The notes below the pieces were generated by a model. The model ran no database searches, was not told the origin of the DNA, and saw nothing but the letters and a program-made list of their open reading frames with translations. Source: Fluviicola sp. (GTDB lineage Bacteria; Bacteroidota; Bacteroidia; Flavobacteriales_D; Crocinitomicaceae). From it: a stretch of 64,000 nucleotides of DNA. How positions within the stretch are numbered: position 1 is the stretch's first letter; each line of letters begins with the position of its first letter. A program made the translations under genes and the position numbers. Of the stretch, positions 17,480 to 27,189 are shown one piece after another. Where the stretch lies: NCBI GenBank assembly GCA_002734065.2, contig NVXU02000039.1:62001-126000 (forward strand). The letters are read 5' to 3'.

Positions 17480-18607
17480 ATGAAAACAGGATTGAAAACG
17501 ATTCTATTTGCTGTGTTTGGTGTTATTTCAAGCGCTTATTCTCAAGAAACAACAGACCCGTCCTCTACGGTTGCTCCAAAATACTCCAATGAGTTCTTGC
17601 AAATTGGCGTGGGCGCTGATGCATTAGGAATGGCAAATGCTGTCGTTGCTCAGACCAATAACGTTAATTCTGCTTATTGGAATCCTGCAGGATTGGTGCA
17701 TGTAGATAAATGGCTTGAGGTTAGTTTAATGCATTCAGAATATTTTGCCGGTATCGCAAAATACGACTACCTTGGTCTTGCTCATTCTATTGATGAGAAA
17801 AGCACTTTGGCATTCTCCGCAATTCGATTTGCGGTAGATGACATCCCTAACACCACTCAATTAATTGACAATAACGGAAACATTGATTACGATAGAATTA
17901 CCACTTTTACCGCTGCTGATTATGCTTTTTTACTTTCTTACGCTAGAAAGACAAAAATAGAAGGTCTTAGCATTGGCGGAAGCTTTAAAGTAATTTATCG
18001 TAAGATTGGGAGCTTTGCGAAATCATGGGGATTTGGTTTGGATGCAGGCGCACAGTACCAGACAAAAAACAATTGGAAATTTGGTTTAATGGCAAGGGAT
18101 GTCACCTCTACTTTCAATGCGTGGGTGTTTACTTTAGACCAAGAAACACAAGAAGTTTTTTTAGCAACTGGAAACTCACTGCCTCAGAACGGCCTAGAAT
18201 TAACCCTTCCGAGATTAATTTTGGCAGGTTACAAAAAATTTGACATTGGAAAAAAAGGATTTCATGCTTCTGGAGAATTAAACCTGGAAGTCACAACAGA
18301 CGGACGAAGAAATACTATTTTAAAATCAAATGTTGTGTCTGCGGATCCTCGTTTTGGAATTCAAATTGGATTTAAAACCTTTGTTGCATTGCGAGCTGGG
18401 ATTTCAAATTTACAGTACGTCAAGAATTTTGACGATACCCAAAAATTGAACATTCAACCGAATATTGGGATTGGATTGAATTTCAAAAACTTCTATTTAG
18501 ATTATGCTTTCACCGATATTGGTGATGCATCGGTTGCTCTTTATTCTCACGTTATTTCTCTCCGAATCAAGCTAAACAAACCTCAACCCCCTGTCGCAAG
18601 TGAATAA
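17480..18607 (+). CDS. porV2: PorV/PorQ family outer-membrane protein (PorV2-type)
   Basis: A protein of 375 residues from the ATG at 17480, chosen because it gives a standard signal peptide (MKTGLKTILFAVFGVISSAY then SQ). ATG 17456 and TTG 17438 are possible upstream starts. The mature part opens with the PorV-family text FLQIGVGADALGMANAVVA and NSAYWNPAGL and continues as alternating beta strands of a FadL-like barrel. In the type IX secretion system PorV shuttles cargo from the translocon to the attachment complex with PorU. The gene overlaps the gingipain-type gene by 8 bp, which supports this role. The '2' marks the paralogous pair rather than the canonical one. Confidence 0.75.
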   Translation: MKTGLKTILFAVFGVISSAYSQETTDPSSTVAPKYSNEFLQIGVGADALGMANAVVAQTNNVNSAYWNPAGLVHVDKWLEVSLMHSEYFAGIAKYDYLGLAHSIDEKSTLAFSAIRFAVDDIPNTTQLIDNNGNIDYDRITTFTAADYAFLLSYARKTKIEGLSIGGSFKVIYRKIGSFAKSWGFGLDAGAQYQTKNNWKFGLMARDVTSTFNAWVFTLDQETQEVFLATGNSLPQNGLELTLPRLILAGYKKFDIGKKGFHASGELNLEVTTDGRRNTILKSNVVSADPRFGIQIGFKTFVALRAGISNLQYVKNFDDTQKLNIQPNIGIGLNFKNFYLDYAFTDIGDASVALYSHVISLRIKLNKPQPPVASE

Positions 18608-21600
18608 GTTTTACAGTTATATCGCTTTCACCTTTTCATTGCTATTCTTTAGTAACGGATATTCGCAAACATACGGAAACGAATGGATTCAATACAATCA
18701 GGAATACTACTCATTTAAAATTTCACCAGACATTGCCGTTCCCTACTCTTTTAGTGACGAGTCAGGAATAGAAACAGGAATTTACAAAATTGATTACACA
18801 ACGCTTGTTAATTCTGGAATAGATCCTACTCAGTTTGCCAGTGAGAACATTCAAATATTTGGTAAAGAAAAAGAAATCCCCTTGTACATCGTGGATGGTG
18901 GCGATTCCAGCATTGACCCTCTAGATTACATCTTATTCTACACAGAAAGAAATGACGGCTGGTTAGATTCTACGATTTATGTAAACCCTGAAGACATTGG
19001 AAACCCATATTACAGTATTTACAGCGATACGATGGAATATTTCTTTACGTGGAATAATTCTACCAATAATTTACGTTTCGCAGAAGAAAATAGTGCTGGA
19101 TTTGCATCTTTCACTCCTTCTGATTACATCTTTTATGATAAATGGCAAAGTTACCATTATCAATACCAAGAAGGAGCAAGAATAAGCAAAGGTTCTAGCT
19201 CTTTTTACAATCTAGGAGAAGGTTGGTCTAGTGCTAAATACGATGGTGCATCGGGTTATACATTTAATTTAGGAACGGTCCAAGTTAGATACCCTTATCA
19301 AGGAGCAGGAGCACCAAATATTTTGTTTGATGCCATGCAAACGGGAGAATCAAATGCCACTTATACCGCTTTAGGAAACCACCATGTCTTATGGACTATT
19401 GGAGCGTTTAATGACACCATCAGTGATTCTATTTGGATAGGCTACAAAGGCATTAAGATAGAAAAACAGTTTCCCATAAGTCTTTTACCAAGCTCTGGGG
19501 GCTCTAATTTAAGATGCCAAATTATAGGTGATCAAGGTGCTGCTACAGATTTTCAATCTATTTCTTTTTTTAAGTTAAAGTATCCTCGCATGCCCATCTT
19601 TGATGGAGAAAATCAAATCGAATTTGATGTAGAGAATAATCCTTCGGAAGCTAATATTCGATTAGACATAACGAACTTGAGTTTTAATAATCCAATAGCA
19701 TTTGTTCTAGGAGATGTTCCAAAGAAAATTAATTTCACATTAAACGGAGGCGCATACACAACGCTTATTTCTAACTCCGCCAATGGAGCTGAACAACATG
19801 TTGTTTACCAAGATTCTGCTACTATAAGATTGGTGAATTCACTTCGCCCAGTTAATTTTAACAGTCCAACACCTGGTTTTTTTACTGATTTTGCTGCTAT
19901 TGCAAATAAAGAAAGTGCATTGTTGATGATAACACATACTAAGTTGCAAAACGCATCCAACAATTACATTGCTTATAGAAATTCAATGGCAGGAGGCAAC
20001 TACAATGTCATTAGTGCTGATATTGATGAACTATACCAACAGTTTGGTGCTGGAATACCTCAGCATATTAATAGTATTCGTCGTTTTGCTCATTTTATTT
20101 ATAACCAAGCAACTGAAAAGCCTGTTGGTCTTTATATGATGGGGAAAGGCATTAAGCAAGCGTCTATTGGCAATATCAATGGTGGACTTTGGGGGACAAG
20201 AAACAATCCTGCTTACACGCAAGAGTCATTGATTCCTTCGTTTGGAGAACCTGGTTCTGATATTTGCATCACCACTGGACTTGAAGGGACTTACAGGTGG
20301 AGTCCATTAATTCCGACAGGGAGAATTTCTGCTAGAACAGACACTGAGCTGCAAGAATATTTAGATAAGGTTATGCAGCATGAGACAGAGCAGGACTCCA
20401 ATTCTGTGTATAACAGTTCAACTAAAGATTGGCAAAAACAAGTTCTGCATTTCGTTGGCGGTAGTACTGGTCCTCAACAAACACAGTTTAAATACTACAT
20501 GGACAATATGGGTGACATTCTCGAAGACAGTCTCTTTGGTGGCAATGTTACAAGTATCTACAAGACCAATAGCAACCCATTAACGCCAACTACCTTAACA
20601 GCCATTACGGATAGGATAGCAAACGGCGTAAGTCTAATGACCTATTTTGGTCACGCGACAGCAAGTACGAGTGGTTTTGAGATTAACCTCGACGAGCCGA
20701 GCAACTGGAATAACTCTTCCAAATTCCCTATTATGCTCGTAAATGCGTGTTATAATGGTAACATTTATAAATACGTTAACTCTTATTCCGAAGATTTTGT
20801 TCAGGTTCCTAATTATGGTGCTATTGCTTATTTGGCTTCCGTAAATGTTGGGTATGATATTTTTCTTGACTACTATTCTAAGAGGTTGTATCGTCAGTTT
20901 TCAAACTACAATTATGGAGCAACGATTGCTCAGCAAATGAAAAGCAATATTGAAACCATTGATATTTCTGGCAATAGTGGCCTTTATTTAGAAACAACTT
21001 GTACGCAAATGATTCTTAATGGTGACCCAATGGTTCGTTTAAATTACCACGTAAAACCAGAGATAGAATTATTGGCAGAGAATGTTTGGTTTACACCTGA
21101 AAATCCTGATTTAACCGTTGACAGTATCGAAATGCACATCTTATTGAAAAATTTAGGACGATCAATCGTTGATTCATTCTCAATTGAGATTAGACGCAAC
21201 TTTCCTTCTACATCTACTGATTCTGTTTATGTTTTTAAATTAGGCAACCTCCATTACACGCAAGAATTTACCTTTAAATTTCCCTTGCAACCAAATATTA
21301 GCTTAGGTTTAAATTCCTTTGATGTTATGGTTGATTTACCAACGGTTATTGAAGAAGTTTACGACGAGGTTAATAACAACAGAATAACAACCACACTCTT
21401 TTTGGACATTGACGGTATCATTCCTGTTTCACCGTATAAATTTGCAGTCGTGCCAATTGACAGTGTCACCGTTCATGCCTCGACCAATAACCCCATTGCG
21501 GATTATAATACTTATCGTTTTGAAATGGACACCATAGATTTTGTGGGGACAGCAAGTCCTGCCCATAGATTCGCTATTATTTCTGGTTTTGGAGGTGTAA

Positions 21601-23822
21601 AGAGTGTGAATCCTTCAGAATGGACCTTAACTTCTTCTGGAATAAGCAATACACTCGTTTGTGAAGACAGTGTTGTCTATTTTTGGCGTGTTTCAATTGT
21701 TGGAGATACAACATGGAGAGAGAGTTCCTTTCAATACATTCCTAACAAGGAAGGTTGGGGACAAGATCATTTTTTCCAATTTAAGGATAATGGATTTAAT
21801 GGTCTTACTTTTAACAGAGTTGCCAGAACGAAAGAATTTATCCCAAAACTTTCTGAATTAAATTGCTACGTCGTTAATTCTCTTGCGAACATTAACTCAA
21901 GTGAGTATGAAATCAATGCGGAGTTGCAAGACTACGGTGCATGTACAGTCGGTCCAACGCTTCACGTTGCCATAATCGACCCTATCACGCATCAATCTTG
22001 GGGAACAAGATATGGAACGGAGAACCCCGGTAATAATTTTGGAAATGCAAATGACAATGGAGCTTGCCGAGCTCGTGTAGAGAAATTCTTCTTGTTTAGA
22101 GAGTATGATCCTGCGCAAATTGCATCTTTTCAGAATTTAGTGAATAATATTGTACCTAACGGTCATTATATCTTGATTTACTCTCCTTTATACACGCGTT
22201 ACGACTTATGGAACTCCATTGACTCTGTAGGAATGTATTCTACTTTTGCCAACCTTGGTTCGGATAGCATCTTCCCTGGCCGTCCGAATCTCCCTTTTGC
22301 ATTCTTTGTAAGAAAAGGTGATCCTTCTTCGGTTGTAGAGTATGTTTCTCAAAATTCTTCCGATGATTTTAGCATTACTGCGAATCTTGTAGGGCCAATT
22401 GATAGAGGTTCAGAAACAGCTCCGCTAATTGGTCCGACAACAAACTGGGGAACTTTGCATTGGAAGCAAGACCCATTAGAAGTGACTTCTAGTGATTCTA
22501 CACAACTAATTATTAAAACTTATGACCTCGCAGGTAATTATCAGACACAAATTGATACTTCATTTACTTTAGACGATTCTATACTCAATTTAGGCAGTTT
22601 AATAGATGCAAATCAGTACCCGTTCATTAGTTTAGAAGCTTATTATAAGGACACGGTAGCATTGACTCCTGCCCAAATCGATAGATGGCATGTCTTGTAT
22701 TCTCCCGTTCCAGAAGCTGCTATTGATGGTACATCACAATATTTCTGGTCTGCCATTGGTGATACGGTAACAGAAGGAGAAATGATGAGTTTTGCTGTTG
22801 ATGTGAAGAATATTTATTCTGTTGATATGGATTCTTTACTCATCAATTACTGGATAGAAGATGTCAATAATGTAAAACAATACATCAGTTATTCTCGACA
22901 AGATTCTTTGCGAGTTGGAGCAACCTTGCGTGATACAATTACTTTCCCCACCATTGGGCTTGGCGGAACAAACATTCTGTGGATGGAGGTTAATCCTTAT
23001 GTGAATGGCAGTGTTTTTATTACTGACCAACCGGAGCAAGAACATTTTAACAACCTCTTGCAGCTACCGTTTAGTGTTCGCCCAGATGATGAAAACCCAC
23101 TTCTTGATGTGACCTTTAATGGAAACCATATTCTCAATGGTGACATTGTTGACCCAAACAGTGAAATTTACATCACACTCAAAGACGACAATGAATTCTT
23201 AATCATGGATAATGTTGCAGACACTGCTCGATTTGGAATTTATTTAACAGATCCAAACGGCTTGCAAACGAGAATTCCTTTTGAAGATGGTACAGGTAAT
23301 ATGGTGATGCAATGGATTCCAGCAAATTCTTCTAACAAGCGTTTTAAAATTATTTGGCCAGCAGGCTTTGAAAAAGACGGGACTTACACTTTGTTTGTGC
23401 AAGGTTCTGACAAGTCTGATAACCTCTCTGGAGATATTGACTACCGAGTTAGTTTTGAGGTTATTCATGAGTCAACGATTACACAAATGATGAATTATCC
23501 CAATCCGTTTAGTACAAGTACTCGTTTTGTGTTCACTTTGACTGGTTCTGAGGTTCCCGATGATATTATCATTCAGATTATGACAGTTACAGGTCGTGTG
23601 GTTAGAGAAATTACAGAAGATCAATTGGGGCCAATTCAAATAGGTCGTAACATTACAGAATATGCTTGGGACGGTACCGATGAATTTGGTGACCCATTAG
23701 CAAATGGCGTATATTTATACAATGTAAGAGCAAAAATCAACGGCGAAGACATTAAACAAAGAGAATCTGGAGCCGATCAATATTTTAAGAAGAGTTTTGG
23801 GAAGATGTATTTGTTGAGGTAG
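18600..23822 (+). CDS. porU2: Type IX secretion gingipain-like peptidase (PorU2-type)
   Basis: A 1740-residue exported protein. It starts at a GTG inside the porV2 stop region, giving a signal peptide (MNKFYSYIAFTFSLLFFSNG then YSQ). The C25 cysteine-peptidase domain spans about residues 440-820: the catalytic histidine is in YFGHATAS (His685) and the cysteine in LVNACYNG (Cys717). After this come CARDB-like and other beta-sandwich repeats. A FlgD/T9SS-type end follows (about 1630-1740; MNYPNPFSTSTRF, then W-D-G-T-D-E-F-G-D and ANGVYLYNVR). PorU is the T9SS sortase that cuts the sorting domain and joins cargo to lipid. This longer paralogue likely works with the adjacent PorV2, perhaps on a subset of substrates. 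Confidence 0.8.
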   Translation: MNKFYSYIAFTFSLLFFSNGYSQTYGNEWIQYNQEYYSFKISPDIAVPYSFSDESGIETGIYKIDYTTLVNSGIDPTQFASENIQIFGKEKEIPLYIVDGGDSSIDPLDYILFYTERNDGWLDSTIYVNPEDIGNPYYSIYSDTMEYFFTWNNSTNNLRFAEENSAGFASFTPSDYIFYDKWQSYHYQYQEGARISKGSSSFYNLGEGWSSAKYDGASGYTFNLGTVQVRYPYQGAGAPNILFDAMQTGESNATYTALGNHHVLWTIGAFNDTISDSIWIGYKGIKIEKQFPISLLPSSGGSNLRCQIIGDQGAATDFQSISFFKLKYPRMPIFDGENQIEFDVENNPSEANIRLDITNLSFNNPIAFVLGDVPKKINFTLNGGAYTTLISNSANGAEQHVVYQDSATIRLVNSLRPVNFNSPTPGFFTDFAAIANKESALLMITHTKLQNASNNYIAYRNSMAGGNYNVISADIDELYQQFGAGIPQHINSIRRFAHFIYNQATEKPVGLYMMGKGIKQASIGNINGGLWGTRNNPAYTQESLIPSFGEPGSDICITTGLEGTYRWSPLIPTGRISARTDTELQEYLDKVMQHETEQDSNSVYNSSTKDWQKQVLHFVGGSTGPQQTQFKYYMDNMGDILEDSLFGGNVTSIYKTNSNPLTPTTLTAITDRIANGVSLMTYFGHATASTSGFEINLDEPSNWNNSSKFPIMLVNACYNGNIYKYVNSYSEDFVQVPNYGAIAYLASVNVGYDIFLDYYSKRLYRQFSNYNYGATIAQQMKSNIETIDISGNSGLYLETTCTQMILNGDPMVRLNYHVKPEIELLAENVWFTPENPDLTVDSIEMHILLKNLGRSIVDSFSIEIRRNFPSTSTDSVYVFKLGNLHYTQEFTFKFPLQPNISLGLNSFDVMVDLPTVIEEVYDEVNNNRITTTLFLDIDGIIPVSPYKFAVVPIDSVTVHASTNNPIADYNTYRFEMDTIDFVGTASPAHRFAIISGFGGVKSVNPSEWTLTSSGISNTLVCEDSVVYFWRVSIVGDTTWRESSFQYIPNKEGWGQDHFFQFKDNGFNGLTFNRVARTKEFIPKLSELNCYVVNSLANINSSEYEINAELQDYGACTVGPTLHVAIIDPITHQSWGTRYGTENPGNNFGNANDNGACRARVEKFFLFREYDPAQIASFQNLVNNIVPNGHYILIYSPLYTRYDLWNSIDSVGMYSTFANLGSDSIFPGRPNLPFAFFVRKGDPSSVVEYVSQNSSDDFSITANLVGPIDRGSETAPLIGPTTNWGTLHWKQDPLEVTSSDSTQLIIKTYDLAGNYQTQIDTSFTLDDSILNLGSLIDANQYPFISLEAYYKDTVALTPAQIDRWHVLYSPVPEAAIDGTSQYFWSAIGDTVTEGEMMSFAVDVKNIYSVDMDSLLINYWIEDVNNVKQYISYSRQDSLRVGATLRDTITFPTIGLGGTNILWMEVNPYVNGSVFITDQPEQEHFNNLLQLPFSVRPDDENPLLDVTFNGNHILNGDIVDPNSEIYITLKDDNEFLIMDNVADTARFGIYLTDPNGLQTRIPFEDGTGNMVMQWIPANSSNKRFKIIWPAGFEKDGTYTLFVQGSDKSDNLSGDIDYRVSFEVIHESTITQMMNYPNPFSTSTRFVFTLTGSEVPDDIIIQIMTVTGRVVREITEDQLGPIQIGRNITEYAWDGTDEFGDPLANGVYLYNVRAKINGEDIKQRESGADQYFKKSFGKMYLLR

Positions 23823-23824
23823 AA

Positions 23825-23976
23825 TTAGACACGGTCGCAAAGCTCCCTTTGAGATGCGTCTTCGACTTTTAGAAACATTCATTCGCAAGCGAGTTCATTC
23901 TTAGACACGCTCCTGCGTCGCTCTTAGACTTAACCCTCAATTAAAATTAAATCGTTGCTTTGATTTTTTAATCAAA
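23825..23976. repeat. Mosaic repeat island B
   Basis: Intergenic stretch after porU2 made of the same module types as islands A and C. The 30-bp block at 23902-23931 is the exact reverse complement of 2307-2336 and 31211-31240. A TCGCAAGCGA palindrome with TTCATTC (23883-23900) matches island C with small changes. TTTGATT (23959-23965) and AATCAAA (23970-23976) form a final hairpin preceded by the GTTGCTTTG text seen at the centre of island C. Confidence 0.8.
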
Positions 23977-24031
23977 AAGTCATATTAATTGATTAAACTT
24001 AACAAGTTTAACTTAAATCAAGCATTTAAAA

Positions 24032-25918
24032 ATGACCGTATCTATTAAAACCTCGTTATTTTTTTACCTCCTCATTTCATTTTCAGGATTTACTCAAAAT
24101 ATTAAGGATGACTCTCTAAGGTTAAACACTTTGTTTTCATCAGCTATTGGTAATATAGAGCTGTTAGATTCATTGGAATATGATGAACTTAAAACAATTC
24201 TAAACACTAAAGACCATTACATCTTAGAGGATACCTATTGGTATAATCTTTCAAAGGCAAGGTTTCTTTCTGGTCAAATAGAGCTTGCTTTTAAAGCGGC
24301 AAATAAAGGTCTCCAATTAAATGAAACTGCAGGAACTCCTTATCGATCAGCAAAGTTTTTTAATCTTAAAGCCTCCGTTTATTCATTCAAGAAGGAGAAT
24401 GAAAAAGCAATTCAACATTTTAAAAGAGCTCTTTCACTTGTAGAAAAAAATAATGATCTGCACACTGCTGCTTTAATTCGAAATAATATTGCTAATCTTT
24501 TTATTACTTTATCAGACTACAAGTCTGCTTATAATTATAGTTCAGCTTCTTATGAACAACTTTTAGCCGAAAAAGACACCATCCACCTCCCTGGTGTTAC
24601 GGGAGTTTTTGCCATTACTGCTTTGAAGTTAAACAAACTTAAAAAAGGCAAAGAGCTTGCTGAAAAATCACTCTACCTTTCCAAAAAATACAGCAGCCCT
24701 ATAGGGTTAATTGTTAGTCATCATAGTATGGGTGAAATTCTTACTGTCGAAAAAGATTATGTCAATGCAATAATCTATTTTAAGGAATCTTTAAAATTAA
24801 GTGAGATTTATCAACAAAGTCATTTTATTATGCTAAACAAAGTTGGCTTACAACACACTACTTTGGCATACAAACAATATGCAGAATCTATAGAATATGG
24901 AGAGGAAGCCTTAAAAGAAACCTTGCAGCTAAAAAATGAAAATACCTTATATGCCATTCATAAAAATTTAGGATATGCATTTGACGGGTTAGGCAATAAA
25001 GGCAAGGCGTTTTATCACCTCTCTTTGGCTCACGACTATTATATAGAATCTGCCGGAATTGAAAATCAAAAAGCAATAAATAACATTCTCATTAAGTATG
25101 ACACAGAAAAAAAAGAGAAAGAGCTAGCATTAAGTCAGTTGGTCAATATTGAAAGCCAAAACAAACTAAGCAGAAGAGCTCAATGGATTACAATTCTTGG
25201 AGTCATCATAGCTTTCTTGCTGATTAGTTATTTTTTCTATAATCGCCTACAAAAACACCGTTTACTTCAATTAAAAAAAGACCAAGAATCAAAACGCATG
25301 ATTGCAGCTATTTCTGCCGAAGAGAATGAACGAGAACGTATTTCAAATGAATTGCACAATGGTATGGCTTCAGTCATTGCAGGAATTAAAATAAAACTAG
25401 AAGATTATTTCAAAAATGAACATCATACCTTTTTAGAGCCTGTAATTCAACAATTGAAAGGTCTTCATGACGAGACAAGAAGAATTTCACACAACCTAAT
25501 GCCGCTCGACCTCGATCATCAAAATTGGATTGAAAGAATACAGCAATATTGTAGAGAAAATTCAAGCCCTTCATTTAATCTCGTATTTATCAATAATTTA
25601 AAGACAATGCTATTGCTAAACCCTAGTGTTTCTATTATACTCTATCGTAGCGTACAGGAACTCATACACAATGCTCAGAAACATTCAGAAGGAACTGTTT
25701 GCTATGTGCAAATATCCCAATTAAACAAAGAGTTGATTCTCTCTGTGGAAGACGAAGGGCTTGGGTTCAGAAAAGAAGTAGGAGAAGACACACAAGGTCT
25801 TAAAAGTATCCGAAAATATTTAGAAAAAATTGGTGCTGAATTAGAAATCGAAAGTAAATTGGGCAAAGGAAGCTTGTTATCCATACACTTAAAGGTAATT
25901 TCAAATAAACAAGTATGA
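24032..25918 (+). CDS. TPR-domain sensor histidine kinase, NarL-type partner
   Basis: A 628-residue membrane kinase. A signal-like N-terminus (LFFYLLISFSGFTQ) leads to about 350 periplasmic residues of tetratricopeptide helices (for instance AIQHFKRALSLVEKNN, NAIIYFKESLKLSEIY). One transmembrane segment lies at about 387-405. A HisKA_3 dimerisation helix follows with the phosphorylated histidine in ERISNELHNGMAS (His442), then an HATPase domain (VQELIHNAQKHS, the N box; DEGLGF, a G box). It should sense something in the envelope through the TPRs. The regulator gene overlaps its end by 4 bp (ATGA). Confidence 0.88.
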   Translation: MTVSIKTSLFFYLLISFSGFTQNIKDDSLRLNTLFSSAIGNIELLDSLEYDELKTILNTKDHYILEDTYWYNLSKARFLSGQIELAFKAANKGLQLNETAGTPYRSAKFFNLKASVYSFKKENEKAIQHFKRALSLVEKNNDLHTAALIRNNIANLFITLSDYKSAYNYSSASYEQLLAEKDTIHLPGVTGVFAITALKLNKLKKGKELAEKSLYLSKKYSSPIGLIVSHHSMGEILTVEKDYVNAIIYFKESLKLSEIYQQSHFIMLNKVGLQHTTLAYKQYAESIEYGEEALKETLQLKNENTLYAIHKNLGYAFDGLGNKGKAFYHLSLAHDYYIESAGIENQKAINNILIKYDTEKKEKELALSQLVNIESQNKLSRRAQWITILGVIIAFLLISYFFYNRLQKHRLLQLKKDQESKRMIAAISAEENERERISNELHNGMASVIAGIKIKLEDYFKNEHHTFLEPVIQQLKGLHDETRRISHNLMPLDLDHQNWIERIQQYCRENSSPSFNLVFINNLKTMLLLNPSVSIILYRSVQELIHNAQKHSEGTVCYVQISQLNKELILSVEDEGLGFRKEVGEDTQGLKSIRKYLEKIGAELEIESKLGKGSLLSIHLKVISNKQV

Positions 25919-26529
25919 AAATAATTCTAGCTGATGACCACCAATTAATACTAGATGGGCTCCTTTCTGTTCTTAAGAAGCAATTTTCTACTTCTAAAAT
26001 TAAAGGAGTTCTCAATAAAACGGAACTTTTTCAACTTCTACGCGCAGAGCATTTTGACATTTTAATTCAAGATTTAAAATTCGGTACTGACAATGCTAAA
26101 GATTTTTTAGATGATATTCGTAAAGAATTTCCCGAATTAAAAATCATTATTTTATCTACTGTGTCAGATGGTGTAACCATAAAGCACTTAAGCAAAAAAA
26201 TAGACGGGTATATTCTCAAATCTGAATCGCTAGACGAAATAATAACTGCCGTGAATAAAGTTCGAGTAGGGCAAAAATATTACAGCCAAATGGCAGAAAA
26301 AAAAATGTCCCAATTAATTCCTGATGGTAATATTATTTTAACCAGAAGAGAGCGTGAAGTTCTAGCTGTTATTATGAAAGAAAAATCGATTAAACAAATT
26401 GCCAAAGAACTGTACATTTCTGAAAAAACAGTAGAGTTACATCGCAGTAATCTTTTTGTGAAATTTGATGTGAAAAACGTAATTGGGTTGGTTAAAAAAA
26501 CCATTGCCTTAAATATTTTAGAAGAATAA
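25915..26529 (+). CDS. Response regulator, NarL/FixJ family
   Basis: A 204-residue two-domain regulator. The receiver domain has the acidic pair D7-D8, the phosphorylated Asp53 (LIQDLKFG), a serine/threonine switch (IILSTVSD) and the conserved lysine in GYILKSES. The C-terminal GerE/LuxR helix-turn-helix is at about 140-200 (LTRREREVLAVI, SEKTVELHRSNLFVKF). It is translationally coupled to the TPR kinase. A 16-bp perfect inverted repeat 33 bp after its stop may be its binding site in front of the next lipoprotein gene. Confidence 0.9.
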   Translation: MKIILADDHQLILDGLLSVLKKQFSTSKIKGVLNKTELFQLLRAEHFDILIQDLKFGTDNAKDFLDDIRKEFPELKIIILSTVSDGVTIKHLSKKIDGYILKSESLDEIITAVNKVRVGQKYYSQMAEKKMSQLIPDGNIILTRREREVLAVIMKEKSIKQIAKELYISEKTVELHRSNLFVKFDVKNVIGLVKKTIALNILEE

Positions 26530-26561
26530 TTTCTAACGTATTTTTTTTCAAGTTCAAATTT

Positions 26562-26577
26562 ATAGGGTATTCCCTAT
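26562..26577. promoter_or_regulatory. Operator-like palindrome between regulator and lipoprotein genes
   Basis: ATAGGG-TATT-CCCTAT, a perfect inverted repeat, 100 bp downstream of the regulator's DNA-binding domain coding region and 51 bp before the lipoprotein ATG. Its centre is 37.5 bp upstream of the end of an imperfect -7 box (GACATTTG, 26600-26607). Confidence 0.5.
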
Positions 26578-26628
26578 GTTTAATTCTTCAATATCTACAG
26601 ACATTTGTTTCATAAAATTTAATTAAAA

Positions 26629-27168
26629 ATGAAACAGATATTTAAAGTACTTATTACAACCTTATTACTTATGACGTTTTGCAGTTGTAATAATAAAGAA
26701 AGTAAAACAAATGATGATACCGTTAGCAGTGATGCTATCGTTAGCAGTGATGCTATCGTTAGCGTTAGTGGCGATAGTTATTTAACAGCCAGCATAAACG
26801 GAGAATCCTTTTCAAGCACATTAGAAATAGTGATTTTCAAAGCAAATGGACAAACCCTTTTATTAACAGCAGATAATTTTGGGGAGGCAGAATACGAATT
26901 TATGTTAATCATTGAAAACAGTGATAACGACCCTGCAAAAATAAGATCCGGTTTTATAGAATTAAAAGATGCTAATGGAAACAGAAAAAAAAATCAAACT
27001 TGGATTCTACCAAATAATTTTGATTTTAATATTACCAATGAAGGTGATCGTTTTGTAGAAGGCACATTCTCATTTACTGCTAAACCACCTAGATGGGGGG
27101 GGGATGGTGATCAAAAAACCTTAGTTATTACAGGTGGTAAATTTAAAGCGAACAAGAAGAGTTATTAA
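26629..27168 (+). CDS. Lipoprotein with tandem repeat and G9 tract
   Basis: A 179-residue predicted lipoprotein (MKQIFKVLITTLLLMTFCSC, lipobox ending at Cys). After the anchor comes a short serine/aspartate linker with a duplicated SSDAIV unit, encoded by an exact 18-bp tandem repeat at 26721-26756. Then follows a beta-rich domain of about 120 residues (YLTASINGESF, FMLIIENSDND, FVEGTFSFTA) resembling the DUF6252-like lipoproteins of Flavobacteriales. Near the C-terminus a run of nine G (27095-27103) encodes W-G-G-D. It follows the TPR kinase/regulator pair and an operator-like palindrome, so it is a candidate target. Confidence 0.7.
   Translation: MKQIFKVLITTLLLMTFCSCNNKESKTNDDTVSSDAIVSSDAIVSVSGDSYLTASINGESFSSTLEIVIFKANGQTLLLTADNFGEAEYEFMLIIENSDNDPAKIRSGFIELKDANGNRKKNQTWILPNNFDFNITNEGDRFVEGTFSFTAKPPRWGGDGDQKTLVITGGKFKANKKSY
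26721..26756 (+). repeat. 18-bp tandem duplication in lipoprotein gene
   Basis: CGTTAGCAGTGATGCTAT occurs twice head to tail and a third time partly, encoding the linker after the lipid anchor. Its length is a multiple of three, so copy changes would only change linker length. Confidence 0.8.
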
Positions 27169-27189
27169 GTAATTATAATCCTATCAAAG

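Noticed and set aside
23902-23931. Rho-independent terminator for porU2 in the 30-bp module
   Set aside because: The block pairs only weakly with itself, has no T run, and the same sequence occurs in gaps with other gene orientations.
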